Shown here piece after piece: positions 15,271 through 23,304 of a stretch of 26,206 nt of DNA. The stretch is from assembly GCA_902479075.1 (NCBI GenBank), contig CABSNK010000024.1, positions 1-26,206 of the forward strand, written 5' to 3'. This DNA is from an uncultured Collinsella sp. (GTDB lineage Bacteria > Actinomycetota > Coriobacteriia > Coriobacteriales > Coriobacteriaceae). The notes under the pieces are model-generated. The model was given only the letters and a program-made list of their open reading frames with translations, was not told the origin of the DNA and ran no database searches. The position numbers were made by a program, and so were the translations under genes. Positions within the stretch are counted from its first letter, which is position 1, and each line of letters opens with the position of its first letter.

Positions 15271-16600
15271 ACAGAGCTTCCAGTGCGGCGGCGATGCGCT
15301 TCATGGCGGCGTCGGCGGCCGATTGGTCCGGAGCCTCAGCCAGCACACGAATCACCGACTCGGTTCCGCTCTTGCGCACGAGCACGCGGCCCTCATCCGC
15401 CAGCGACGCCTCGGCCTCGGCGATGGCGTTCTGCACGCCCATGTTCTCGAGCGCGGCGTCCTTGTCCGCCACGCGCACGGCAATCTGCGCCTGCGGCAGC
15501 AGCTTGCACGGAGCCGTAAGCTGCGAGAGCGTCTCGCGCTCGGCACGAATCACTTCCATCACGCGCAGCGAGGTCATAATGCCGTCGCCCGTGCGCTCGA
15601 TATCGCCGAAGATCGTATGGCCCGTCTGCTCGCCGCCCAGGCTGTAGCCGCCCTCGCGCATCTTGGCATACACGTGGCGGTCGCCCACGCCGCTGGTCAC
15701 GGCGCTCAGGCCGGCAAGCTCCAGTGACTTGATCAGGCCAAAGTTGCTGGCAATCGTCGGCACCACGGTACCGCCCGAGAGACGCCCGTGCTTGTTCAGA
15801 TACACGCCGCACACATACAGAATCTGGTCGCCGTCGACCACGCGGCCGCGTTCATCCACCGCCAGGCAGCGGTCAGCATCGCCGTCATAGGCAAAGCCCA
15901 CGTCCAGGCCCTGCTCCACCACGTGGCGCTGCAGGCGCTCCATATGCGTGGAGCCGCAGTCGACGTTAATGTTAAAGCCATCGGGCGCGGCATTGATTAC
16001 ACGCACATCGGCGCCCAGCGCATCGAACACCGGCTTGGCAACCGAGGAAGCCGAGCCGTTGGCACAGTCGAGACCGATCTTGACGCCCTGCAGCGAAAAG
16101 TTCGCGCTGGCGATGAGCGAGGCAATGTAGCGGTTGCGACCCTGCATGTAGTCGACCGTGGCGCCAATGTGGTTGCCCGTAGCCAGCGGCACCTCGCTCT
16201 TGCCATCGATATAGTCCTCGATGAGCTCCAGCACGTCCTCGTCCATCTTAAAGCCGTCGCTGTTGACGAGCTTAATGCCGTTATCGCAAAACGGGTTGTG
16301 GCTCGCACTAATCATGATGCCGCAATCGAAGCAGCCCTCCACGGTCTGATGCGCCACGCCCGGCGTTGGGATCACGTGCAGCATATATGCGTCCGCACCG
16401 CTTGCGACCAGGCCACTCACCAGCGCCGCCTCGAACATATAGCTCGAGCGACGCGTGTCCTTGCCCACGATCACGCGTGCTTTGCGCTCGCGGTTGGCAC
16501 CGTAATACCAACCCACAAAGCGGCCAATCTTATAAGCGTGCTCTACCGTTAGCCCAACGTTGGCCTCGCCGCGAAATCCGTCGGTGCCAAAGTACTTCAT
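15269..16600 (-). CDS. glmM: Phosphoglucosamine mutase
   Basis: 443 residues, normal length. Converts glucosamine-6-phosphate to glucosamine-1-phosphate for UDP-GlcNAc and peptidoglycan synthesis. The start MKYFGTDGFRGEANVG is the family signature. The catalytic phosphoserine is Ser100 in ISASHNP, the Mg2+ loop is DGDADR (239-244), the sugar-recognition loop is GGEQTGH (322-328), and the phosphate-binding loop is RKSGTESVIRVLAEA near the C-terminus, where RPSGTEP is more usual. GAGGACC lies just before the ATG. It follows the EamA-type gene on the same strand by 81 bp, and its stop lies in a 13-bp hairpin. Confidence 0.96.
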   Translation of the reverse strand: MKYFGTDGFRGEANVGLTVEHAYKIGRFVGWYYGANRERKARVIVGKDTRRSSYMFEAALVSGLVASGADAYMLHVIPTPGVAHQTVEGCFDCGIMISASHNPFCDNGIKLVNSDGFKMDEDVLELIEDYIDGKSEVPLATGNHIGATVDYMQGRNRYIASLIASANFSLQGVKIGLDCANGSASSVAKPVFDALGADVRVINAAPDGFNINVDCGSTHMERLQRHVVEQGLDVGFAYDGDADRCLAVDERGRVVDGDQILYVCGVYLNKHGRLSGGTVVPTIASNFGLIKSLELAGLSAVTSGVGDRHVYAKMREGGYSLGGEQTGHTIFGDIERTGDGIMTSLRVMEVIRAERETLSQLTAPCKLLPQAQIAVRVADKDAALENMGVQNAIAEAEASLADEGRVLVRKSGTESVIRVLAEAPDQSAADAAMKRIAAALEAL

Positions 16601-16681
16601 AAGAGGTCCTCTCTATAGACAAAGGCGCGCCGCCAAAGCAACGCGCCGCCAGCCTATTATCCTTTAAAGCAACCGCAGGGG

Positions 16682-17704
16682 CTACACCGTGAGGAACATC
16701 ATCACGATGATCATGGCAAAGCCAATCAGGTCGGTCGGCAAAAACACCGTGCCCAGCATAACGGCGCTGGTAATGGTTGCCGAGATCGGCTCCACAGTTC
16801 CGATGAGACTCGCACGTACGGAGCCAATATCCTTGACGCCCTGCATATAGAGCATATACGCCAGAAAAGAGCCCACGACCACAAACACCGCGAGCGCTTC
16901 GACGGCAGCAGTGTCGAGGGCCGGCATATGAGCCCACGGCTGCACAAAGACGCTCGAAACGACACCAGCCGTAAGCATAGCCGAGCCTGTAACAATAGGG
17001 CTGCCGTATTCGGACAGAATCTTGGCGGGAATCACTGCCATACAGGCGGCGCTAACCGCGCACATAAGGCCTGCGACCAGGCCAAGCGGCGATATGCTCA
17101 GACTGGTCGGGTCGCCGCCGGTAGCGATTAAAAAGGTGCCGCCCAAGGCCAACCCAATGCCAGCGGCCTCACGCACGCGAGGCATGCGATGGTCGATCAC
17201 GCAGGTGTAGCCCATAATGATGACCAGTTGCAGGCACTGGAGCACCGTCGCAGTTCCGGCATTGGTCAGGCGCACGGCCGAAAGATAACAAAACTGGTTA
17301 AAGAGCAGGCCAAAAGCGGTAAAGAGCAGCAGCTGCTTGCGATCAGCGGACGTCGTCCAAAGCTTGACCAGGCGTGCGCGGTCGCGCGTGACAACCACAG
17401 CCATAAAGAGCAGGCCGGCGAGAATCTGCCGTATGCTCATAAGCCACAGCGTATCGACATGGTAGGTATCGAACAAAAAACTCGCGCTGGTACCCGAGAA
17501 ACCCCAAAACGAACCGCCCACCAGCGTGGCTAAAACGCCCGTAATCATCTTGCGCGTCGACGCACTGTTCAGGCGGTCGCGCCATGCACGGCGGGTACTG
17601 CGGCTGAGCTCGTCAGTGCCCTCGGGCACATTAATGTTCGATATATCGGTCATCGGCACCGAAGCCCCTGCGCCTTCGACCTGCTCGACACACTCTTTGC
17701 TCAT
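16682..17704 (-). CDS. EamA-family (DMT) transporter
   Basis: 340 residues. About ten membrane segments follow a 60-residue polar N-terminus, and two EamA halves are visible: one from MITGVLATLVGGSFWGFSG to the YLSAVRLTNAGTATVLQ segment, and one from LGLVAGLMCAVSAACMAVIP to IGTVEPISATITSAVMLG. The motifs LTNAGTATVLQ and GTVEPISA are typical of this family of metabolite exporters or importers; the substrate is unknown. The frame extends to 17911, but GGGGGAG sits six bases before the ATG at 17704. The region 17705-17930 upstream may form TTGTCC/GGACAA-type hairpins, but no riboswitch was recognised. Confidence 0.88.
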   Translation of the reverse strand: MSKECVEQVEGAGASVPMTDISNINVPEGTDELSRSTRRAWRDRLNSASTRKMITGVLATLVGGSFWGFSGTSASFLFDTYHVDTLWLMSIRQILAGLLFMAVVVTRDRARLVKLWTTSADRKQLLLFTAFGLLFNQFCYLSAVRLTNAGTATVLQCLQLVIIMGYTCVIDHRMPRVREAAGIGLALGGTFLIATGGDPTSLSISPLGLVAGLMCAVSAACMAVIPAKILSEYGSPIVTGSAMLTAGVVSSVFVQPWAHMPALDTAAVEALAVFVVVGSFLAYMLYMQGVKDIGSVRASLIGTVEPISATITSAVMLGTVFLPTDLIGFAMIIVMMFLTV

Positions 17705-17935
17705 TCCACTCCCCCGAAACAGTCTGGAAGCAATTCGGCTTACCTTACCACGGCAAAGGCACCAGCTGGAGGCTTGTCCGTTTATCGGTAGGACAATTCC
17801 GCAGACGTCTTTCCATAGCTCGATACCACAATGGGCTTGCATTATGCGACAGCCAAATCGCGGCAGCAGGCTCTTTTGAAATGGATATGACAAAGCCCCC
17901 GAATTCCACAATGTAAGCGATTTTTAAAAATGTTC

Positions 17936-17964
17936 TTGCCACCGAGTTCAGGCTCCGTTATATT
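17936..17964 (+). promoter_or_regulatory. Promoter of the tRNA-Val gene
   Basis: TTGCCA (17936-17941), a 17-bp spacer, TATATT (17959-17964). It lies 29 bp before the mature tRNA 5' end and matches consensus at four and five positions. Confidence 0.75.
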
Positions 17965-17993
17965 ATCCCTTGCGCGCTTGCGCACCCTTGATC

Positions 17994-18068
17994 GGGCGTT
18001 TAGCTCAGGGGGAGAGCGCTTCCCTGACACGGAAGAGGTCAGAAGTTCAAATCTTCTAACGCCCACCA
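17994..18068 (+). tRNA. tRNA-Val (anticodon GAC)
   Basis: 75 nt with the CCA encoded. The acceptor stem is GGGCGTT/AACGCCC, the D-arm is GCTC...GAGC, the anticodon stem is CTTCC/GGAAG around the loop CTGACAC (anticodon GAC, reading GUC and GUU), and the T-arm is AGAAG-TTCAAAT-CTTCT. All four stems pair without mismatch. It is a single gene with its own promoter and terminator. Confidence 0.97.
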
Positions 18069-18075
18069 AATGTTC

Positions 18076-18113
18076 ACAGCCCAGAGGCTATGTCCTCTGG
18101 GCTGTTTTGTTTT
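18076..18113 (+). terminator. Terminator of the tRNA-Val gene
   Basis: ACAGCCCAGAGG (18076-18087) pairs perfectly with CCTCTGGGCTGT (18094-18105) around a 6-nt loop, followed by TTTGTTTT. Confidence 0.93.
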
Positions 18114-18385
18114 ATGTCGCCAAATCCGCTGGCAGCTCCAACCGTCATCGCAACGTAACATCAATTCACCTGACGAATGGCTGCCAAACAAATTCAATAC
18201 CCCAACAGCAACAATAGCCAGGCACAAAACTGCGCCGCAAGCTGTTCCAACCGCTCAATAGCCACCGAGGCCGAGACCAACGCGTCTCGAACCCATCCGA
18301 GCCGCAGCTTCTCGGCAAAACGCCACAACGTCCACACCCTGCGGTATCCTTGAGCCACTTGCACCTGCAGCACCAAGGAGCCGCC
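18114..18385. other. Intergenic region before the DUF5710 gene
   Basis: 272 bp between the tRNA terminator and the next start. A minus-strand frame (18194-18418) has a long hydrophobic end but no ribosome site or recognised family. I see no clear promoter; TATCCT at 18345-18350 is the best -10 candidate. Confidence 0.4.
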
Positions 18386-19072
18386 ATGCGCACCGAGCTC
18401 GATGTCCCCTTTTCGCACAAAGAAGAAGCCAAGGCGCTGGGCGCCAAATGGGACCGGACCAAGAAGATCTGGTATGTACCCAGCGGCGTCAACCCCGAGC
18501 CCTTTGCCGAATGGCTGCCCGGTGTTGACCGATCCGACCCCTCAGCGCCGTATATATATCTAGTACTGGGCAAGCGCGAATGCTGGAAGTGTCACAAAGA
18601 GACCTCGGTCGCGGCCTTCGGCATTCCCTATCGAACCGATAACGACGAGAGCATCGCCATCGCGCACGCACCCAACGAAGCCGGGCACATTGCCATCGAC
18701 ACGGCCAACGCCAACGCGCTCGCCATCGTGCCCGCTCTTGGCTGTGTGCCGGGCGAGATCCGCGACTACCTTCATAAGCGCTGCGGCTACAAGCCCGTAG
18801 GCGCGCGAACCTCCAAAGCCCCGTCGCTCGGCAACACGTGCACCAGTTGCGACGCGCTGCAAGGCAGCCGCTATCTGTTCGAGGAGCCCTCGTCCCCGTT
18901 TGCCCTCACTGCCATCAACAAGCTGCCGGCACTGGAGTTTGTGCGCGTCGAAGTTGCCGGCGTCTTTGGCGTCCCGGCCACGCGCACTGACTTTGACCAG
19001 GCGCTCTTTACCTGGGCACGCGACCATCACGCCGAGTTCCACAAGCAGCTCGGTGAGGGGATTTATTTGTAG
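18386..19072 (+). CDS. DUF5710-domain protein with two CxxC pairs
   Basis: 228 residues, soluble. Residues 1-45 (RTELDVPFSHKEEAKALGAKWDRTKKIWYVP) are a clear DUF5710 module, a small domain of unknown role often found in plasmid and mobile-element proteins such as primases and nucleases. It is followed by CWKCHKE (about 69-75) and, some 80 residues later, CTSCDAL, a spacing that could form a split zinc ribbon. The rest is not recognised. AAGGAG is five bases before the ATG at 18386; the frame extends to 18350, but that part lacks such a site. No catalytic motif was seen. It converges with the next gene across 38 bp that contain a small AGAGG/CCTCT hairpin. Confidence 0.75.
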   Translation: MRTELDVPFSHKEEAKALGAKWDRTKKIWYVPSGVNPEPFAEWLPGVDRSDPSAPYIYLVLGKRECWKCHKETSVAAFGIPYRTDNDESIAIAHAPNEAGHIAIDTANANALAIVPALGCVPGEIRDYLHKRCGYKPVGARTSKAPSLGNTCTSCDALQGSRYLFEEPSSPFALTAINKLPALEFVRVEVAGVFGVPATRTDFDQALFTWARDHHAEFHKQLGEGIYL

Positions 19073-19110
19073 AGACGAAGAGGCCTTCACAGTCAGCTCC
19101 TCTGCATCAC

Positions 19111-19395
19111 CTATCCCTCGTCGCCGGCGTCGTACACGATATCGAGGCCACAAACAGGGCATTTCTCCGGATACACCGGCATATGAACGCCTGTCCGTTT
19201 TCTCACTTCGTCGCTGAGTCTGTCGCGCGCATCGATGAACCGAATGTCGAGACACGGTATTTGCGAGCCGCAGCAAGGGCAGGTGACGACAAACGACCCG
19301 CAATCAACCTCTACGCTCGGAAACATATTGTTGTCTATAAGGGCACACGGCAGTTTTCCGTACTTCCCCATCGCAATATAGCCTCGCCAGCTCAT
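19111..19395 (-). CDS. Small two-CxxC zinc-ribbon protein
   Basis: 94 residues. CPCCGS and CPVCGL, about 43 residues apart, make a likely zinc-ribbon; the middle part is charged (DIRFIDARDRLSDEVRKRTG). No family is recognised. The ATG at 19395 has GAGGGGAG seven bases upstream, better than the open frame's first start at 19467. It lies downstream of the HNH gene on the same strand with a 122-bp gap, so the two could be cotranscribed. Confidence 0.6.
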   Translation of the reverse strand: MSWRGYIAMGKYGKLPCALIDNNMFPSVEVDCGSFVVTCPCCGSQIPCLDIRFIDARDRLSDEVRKRTGVHMPVYPEKCPVCGLDIVYDAGDEG

Positions 19396-19517
19396 ACACG
19401 CTCCCCTCTCGCTATACAAAACAGGAAGAGCATGCACCGGCGGGCGTGCGCGAGATTGCATCGCCACGCGATCCGATCAAACAACACGATCGTCAAAGAA
19501 TGCCAAAGCCAAATACG

Positions 19518-20600
19518 CTAATACGGCAGAAGCCCCGCCTTTTCACGCTTCTTTTCCGAGCGATCGAACTCAATGCGATGGGCCTCAAGAAACACCGTAT
19601 TGGGTCGCCACTGATGCTCATTCGGCTGCCTTAGCGTCGCGCCCGCAAAGGAAGCATAGTCGGTCTTATCCAGCAGGTACGATCCGCACAGCCGATATTC
19701 GCCGCAAACAGGCTCAAACGAAATCAGATGAGCATCGAATAAAGCATGTAAGTCGCGCCGAAGCAGAATGCCGTTGCTGGCAACCTGCGATTTGGGTCCC
19801 GAGTAATTCTCGATATGTGCAGCCTCCAGAGCTTCGCTGACGCCGCAGTCCGACACCGCGCAACGGCCATCATAGGCGGCAACGAGCTGCTTGCGGAACC
19901 ACTGCTGCCCCAATCGCTCGCGCCTTAACACATAGCGGACCTTTTCGTCGTCGGTCGTACCCTGTCCGGCAAACTCAATATCGACGGGCATGTGCTTCAG
20001 ATAGCTCATGTCGGGCGCAAAACGGGGGTCCGGTCCGCCTTTATGAACAGGACCGTGCAGAACAAACCATCCGTTTTCGGGCTCGAACCGTTCAACAAAC
20101 GCAAGGCCGAGCACCTTGTAGCCCACCTCGGTTGCAAATATGACTCCGACTGGAACGCCACATTCCATGCAGTTGAGCATTTTACGGTTGTAATTTTGGT
20201 CTCGAGAACCAACGGCGCCTGGCGCTTGGACCGAATACTTAATGACCCACGTACCATCGTCCAAATAGAGCGGAGGTACATCGGTGTAGAAGCTCTTTTT
20301 AGAGTTATGGATCGAAAGCGCAAAGATCTTATTGGGATCTTGCTTCACCCGATCCTGGCCCGGCCAGAAGATCCCTGAATCCCGCGTTACGGGAAAGAAG
20401 TCCGAGCCAATTCTCAAACGATACCGATACTGAGGGCTATCTTCCTTGGTGTGGTGCGGAAGGCTGGTCCAAACGCCGCCGCGCTGTTCCTCACCCAGAA
20501 ACCACTCCCATGCCTCAACGTATTCGGAAGGCACGAGACTGCAGGCGCGGTCATAGCTTGGTCCATCCATCAACGGAACAGCAAGGTCAATGTCGTTCAT
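19518..20600 (-). CDS. HNH endonuclease with SRA/YDG-like N-terminal domain
   Basis: 360 residues. The C-terminal HNH domain shows CAVSDCGVSEALEAAHIENY (Cys247, Cys252, His262), SNGILLRRDLHALFD (Asn276, His285) and a typical tail. The N-terminal 190 residues (SLPHHTKEDSPQYRYRLRIG, DGTWVIKYSVQAPG, CGVPVGVIF, YKVLGLAFVERFE) resemble SRA/YDG or PUA-like base-reading domains of type IV restriction enzymes such as those joining SRA to HNH. A role in cutting modified foreign DNA is inferred from this arrangement. AGGTG lies seven bases before the ATG at 20600; a GTG at 20609 is also open. No methyltransferase gene is next to it, as expected for a type IV enzyme. Mobile-DNA homing is the alternative. 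Confidence 0.8.
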   Translation of the reverse strand: MNDIDLAVPLMDGPSYDRACSLVPSEYVEAWEWFLGEEQRGGVWTSLPHHTKEDSPQYRYRLRIGSDFFPVTRDSGIFWPGQDRVKQDPNKIFALSIHNSKKSFYTDVPPLYLDDGTWVIKYSVQAPGAVGSRDQNYNRKMLNCMECGVPVGVIFATEVGYKVLGLAFVERFEPENGWFVLHGPVHKGGPDPRFAPDMSYLKHMPVDIEFAGQGTTDDEKVRYVLRRERLGQQWFRKQLVAAYDGRCAVSDCGVSEALEAAHIENYSGPKSQVASNGILLRRDLHALFDAHLISFEPVCGEYRLCGSYLLDKTDYASFAGATLRQPNEHQWRPNTVFLEAHRIEFDRSEKKREKAGLLPY

Positions 20601-20815
20601 CGCCAGCACCTACAACCATACGAACGCGAGTCATGCCCCTCAATAATATGGCCGAGAGTCAATTATTACGAGATCTCATTCCGCGATCGGCACATCGTTG
20701 ATGCTCTCGGTTTGCCGCTGGCGCGCTTGTACCCCGCTGCCCCACTCCCCTGTATACTGATGTAGCACGTGTTTCATCCGGGCTTGTTGGGCCGGATTGT
20801 TCATGGGAGGGTCTT

Positions 20816-21307
20816 GTGGCTGTTTCGAATCCGCCTAAGGGGAGCGTTTCTTCTTCGTCCATCAAGCCGGTGACGCGCAAGGCCGTGCGCTGCCAGCGCG
20901 AGGTCGCCTGGCTTGTCACGCAGGCAGCGGGCAGGCTCGTGGCGAGCACGGAGGACGTCAACGCGCCTACGCCGAGCTTTGTGCTGGCAGCGGCGCTGGA
21001 TTTCGTGCGCCAATTGGAGCTTGCCGAACAGGATGCCGGCGGCCACCTCGACTACCAGAATGTTATGGCGCCCGACCTGCAAACGTTCTGCCACATGGCC
21101 AAGTTGCCCGCCGCGCCCAATGCGCTTTCGGACGCAGGCTACATGTTTACGCTTTCGGGCGCGGACCTTATCCGCGACATCTATGCATACTGCAGCGAGC
21201 TCGCCGAGCGCCACGTCTTTGACGCGGCAGAAGTCAAACCGGGATATGTCATCAAGCTGGTTCTTAGGCTGTTCTTGATGGACGGGTTCGGGGCCATGCC
21301 GGCGTAA
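20816..21307 (+). CDS. Hypothetical protein of 163 residues
   Basis: The start is GTG at 20816, behind GGGAGGG. The protein is soluble; the first 20 residues are Ser-, Pro- and Lys-rich (MAVSNPPKGSVSSSSIKPVTRK), and the rest is mostly helical in character (FVLAAALDFVRQLELAEQDAG, LSGADLIRDIYAYCSELAERH), ending in a hydrophobic LVLRLFLMDGFG. I do not recognise the family. A -10-like TATACT is at 20753-20758, with TTGTAC at 20727-20732 as the only -35 (20-bp spacer). It is divergent from the HNH gene across 215 bp and convergent with the AlbA gene. Confidence 0.6.
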   Translation: MAVSNPPKGSVSSSSIKPVTRKAVRCQREVAWLVTQAAGRLVASTEDVNAPTPSFVLAAALDFVRQLELAEQDAGGHLDYQNVMAPDLQTFCHMAKLPAAPNALSDAGYMFTLSGADLIRDIYAYCSELAERHVFDAAEVKPGYVIKLVLRLFLMDGFGAMPA

Positions 21308-21353
21308 GCCGAGTCTTCAGCATCACCGTCGACTGAGCAACAACCGCTTTACC

Positions 21354-21402
21354 TTAGTGGGCGCCAATTGAGGGTCGATTATTGGGTCGCCTCGTCCACT
21401 AA
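21354..21402. terminator. Hairpin between convergent genes
   Basis: TTAGTGG (21354-21360) pairs with CCACTAA (21396-21402), and inside CCAAT pairs with ATTGG (21364-21385). It lies between two converging genes but has no T-run on either side, so a role in ending transcription is uncertain. Confidence 0.35.
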
Positions 21403-21407
21403 TGCAT

Positions 21408-22874
21408 TTATTCCACGCGCTCTGACAGTCGATACTTGCGGTTGCGGCTCGTCGCCGACGCCGTAGGTTCAAGCTCGCCCTGTGCGATGAGCGCATTGAC
21501 GCGTACCCTAACCTGGGAGACGGTGAGTCCCGTGCATTCTGCCAGCTCGCGCGTTCCCAACTCGTCATAGCGCTTGAGGGCCGCCATGATCAGGTCCCCG
21601 CCATGATCGACCTGCTCAACCTTTGAGCGATAGAGGACAACCTTAAACCGGTCAAAACCAGGGCAAAACAGAGGCTCCGACAAACCATGCGCGCGCATGG
21701 CGTCAAACATCATCGGGATGCCTGAGCCATTGCCCTCAGCCGGCGAACCTGCACCATCCGGCAGCGGAACAATCGACATCAGTTTCACAAGCGTCGCATT
21801 GCGACATCGGGAGCTGCCGTCAAACAGGTTCTCGCGAGTCTTTCCTCCGTATAGGCCGCCGGGGTTCGTCACTTCGATACGGTCATCAAAGACGTCAACA
21901 GCGATCGACTGCCCACAGAACCGGTCTCCGTATTCTCGGTGGATTACGGCGTTGGCGATTGCCTCGCGCAGGACCTCCTCGGGAATCTCCAGCGAGTCGA
22001 CACGCGAGACGCCTTTGATCATCGAGGTTCGTCGTAAATTCTTGGCGACCGCCGCGACGGCATCCGAGATCATTTCACCCAACGTCCCCTCGCAGATCGT
22101 ACGGTCCATGAACCTCAACGACCCCGCCGCGCCCTTCTGCGTTCCGGCATAGACCGCCACATCGATAAAGAGCTTGGGATAGAACTGCTGGGGATAGGCA
22201 CCCGCGGCCAGGAGCCCGGCCTTAGTAACATTGCCCTGCGAGTCGAGGAAATTCAGGCGCTCCAGCTTCGTTTTCTTGTCCGGCGCGCCGCGCATCGCAC
22301 GAGGTGTCAGTGAGAAAGCACGCTCTATCGTGCGGTCGACCAGGGCCTCGTCAAGATCGCCTGCGACCGCGCCGGGCACTGCATCGCGATCACTGGGGCT
22401 CGCCCGTTCATACGATGACAAGGACAGGACCTCGGTCGACGAGAGCGGAACATCTTTATCATCGATGCGTTTGTAGCTGCCGCCTTGAGCGCCCCGCTCT
22501 ATGACATAACAAGGCTTGCTCGACGGGTCGAGCTCCTCAATCGTGATGACCAGAACCACGGTGCCCTGGAGCTCCACGCGTTCAATGGTGTATTTGGGCG
22601 GATTGGCCAGTTTTCCGCGCCCGCCGGCATCACCCATGCCCGCTACGAATTGGTTGAGCACCTTCTCGGTCTCAAAGTTCTCAACCGGGACAAAGCCCGC
22701 GCGCTCGCTCACGCCGAGCACGATAATTCCGCCAGCGGTATTCGCGAATGCGCTAACCGTTTCCCATACGTCGCGGGAAAGCGTCGTGGCGCTCTCCTTG
22801 ACCTCGACGTTAAGATCGTCCGAGCCCATGCGCCTTAAAGACTCGAGCAGACCGGTCAGCTCGTTTTCGTTCAT
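21408..22874 (-). CDS. AlbA_2 / HATPase-like / winged-helix regulator
   Basis: 488 residues. Three modules: an N-terminal AlbA_2 (Schlafen-type) domain with VEVKES and AFANTAGGIIVLGV at about 24-55; a GHKL-type ATP-binding region with EVLREAIANAVIHREYGD (about 300-318), IEVTNPGGL and EGNGSGIPMM (about 380-390); and a C-terminal winged helix (RELAECTGLTVSQVRVRVNALIAQGEL). This set is typical of the putative RecG-like or AlbA_2 transcriptional regulators, whose target and signal are mostly unknown. Two ATGs are in frame; AAAGGA is seven bases before the one at 22874 but only one before that at 22880, so the shorter is chosen. The unusual TATCTCTC array lies directly upstream, so autoregulation is a natural inference. 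Confidence 0.88.
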   Translation of the reverse strand: MNENELTGLLESLRRMGSDDLNVEVKESATTLSRDVWETVSAFANTAGGIIVLGVSERAGFVPVENFETEKVLNQFVAGMGDAGGRGKLANPPKYTIERVELQGTVVLVITIEELDPSSKPCYVIERGAQGGSYKRIDDKDVPLSSTEVLSLSSYERASPSDRDAVPGAVAGDLDEALVDRTIERAFSLTPRAMRGAPDKKTKLERLNFLDSQGNVTKAGLLAAGAYPQQFYPKLFIDVAVYAGTQKGAAGSLRFMDRTICEGTLGEMISDAVAAVAKNLRRTSMIKGVSRVDSLEIPEEVLREAIANAVIHREYGDRFCGQSIAVDVFDDRIEVTNPGGLYGGKTRENLFDGSSRCRNATLVKLMSIVPLPDGAGSPAEGNGSGIPMMFDAMRAHGLSEPLFCPGFDRFKVVLYRSKVEQVDHGGDLIMAALKRYDELGTRELAECTGLTVSQVRVRVNALIAQGELEPTASATSRNRKYRLSERVE

Positions 22875-22935
22875 CTGCATGTCCTTTCGCTCGGCCCGGC
22901 GGAGAATGCCGCGAATAGATTTCCTTCGTCTCTCA

Positions 22936-23006
22936 GTTATCTCTCGTAATTATCTCTCATCTTTCTGCTATCTCTCATATTAGAGATAAGTGAGAGATGA
23001 AAGATA
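22936..23006. repeat. TATCTCTC operator-like array, copy 1
   Basis: TATCTCTC occurs at 22938, 22951 and 22969 (steps 13 and 18), followed by the inverted form GAGAGAT at 22992-22998. The 71-bp block is about 86 percent identical to copy 2. It begins about 60 bp before the AlbA_2 gene start, in its promoter zone. Confidence 0.88.
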
Positions 23007-23052
23007 AGATATCTGCCATTTGTTTCATTTAAACATGTTTTTGCTGGTAGAA

Positions 23053-23081
23053 CAATCAGTATTGAGACAATACCATGATTG
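23053..23081. promoter_or_regulatory. Dyad between the two TATCTCTC arrays
   Basis: CAATCAGTATTG and CAATAC-CA-TGATTG flank AGA: GTATTG pairs with CAATAC and CAATCA with TGATTG, with a 2-nt bulge. It lies midway between the arrays and may be a separate operator or a hairpin. Confidence 0.45.
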
Positions 23082-23100
23082 CTTGTCTCTTTGCTGATCA

Positions 23101-23171
23101 GTTATCTCTCATATTTATCTCTCGTCTTTCTGTTATCTCTCGTATTAGTGACGAATGAGAGATGAGAGATA
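23101..23171. repeat. TATCTCTC operator-like array, copy 2
   Basis: TATCTCTC occurs at 23103, 23116 and 23134 (steps 13 and 18, as in copy 1), then two inverted GAGAGAT units at 23157 and 23164. The copy lies exactly 165 bp from copy 1. Confidence 0.88.
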
Positions 23172-23223
23172 CGTGAGTAATGAACGAGCGTGGATTTTTG
23201 GACGGTCGGAAAGTCCCTCAAAC

Positions 23224-23259
23224 AAAAAACGGGGCCGGCCTTACGCCGAGCCCCGTTTT
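23224..23259 (-). terminator. Terminator of the PTS/deglycase operon
   Basis: AAAACGGGGC (minus, from 23259) pairs with GCCCCGTTTT (to 23226), with an inner CGGC/GCCG stem, and runs into T residues (23229-23224). It is 45 bp past the IID stop. Confidence 0.88.
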
Positions 23260-23304
23260 CAAACGGTCAGTTAGTTATCCAACGCGCGAGCGTAGCAGTC
23301 AACA

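Larger units (their letters stand above)
22875..23304. other. Non-coding region upstream of the AlbA_2 gene
   Basis: 430 bp, AT-rich compared with the flanks. It contains the duplicated TATCTCTC array, a central dyad and the terminator of the PTS operon. A short plus-strand frame (23180-23398) has no recognisable product and overlaps that terminator, so no gene is called. Confidence 0.7.

Noticed and set aside
18194..18418. 74-residue minus-strand frame with a hydrophobic end
   Set aside because: No ribosome site, and it overlaps the start of the DUF5710 gene; not enough support.
22936..23171. CRISPR array
   Set aside because: The units are 8 bp, in both directions, with steps of 13 and 18 bp; there are no spacers of regular length and no cas genes.
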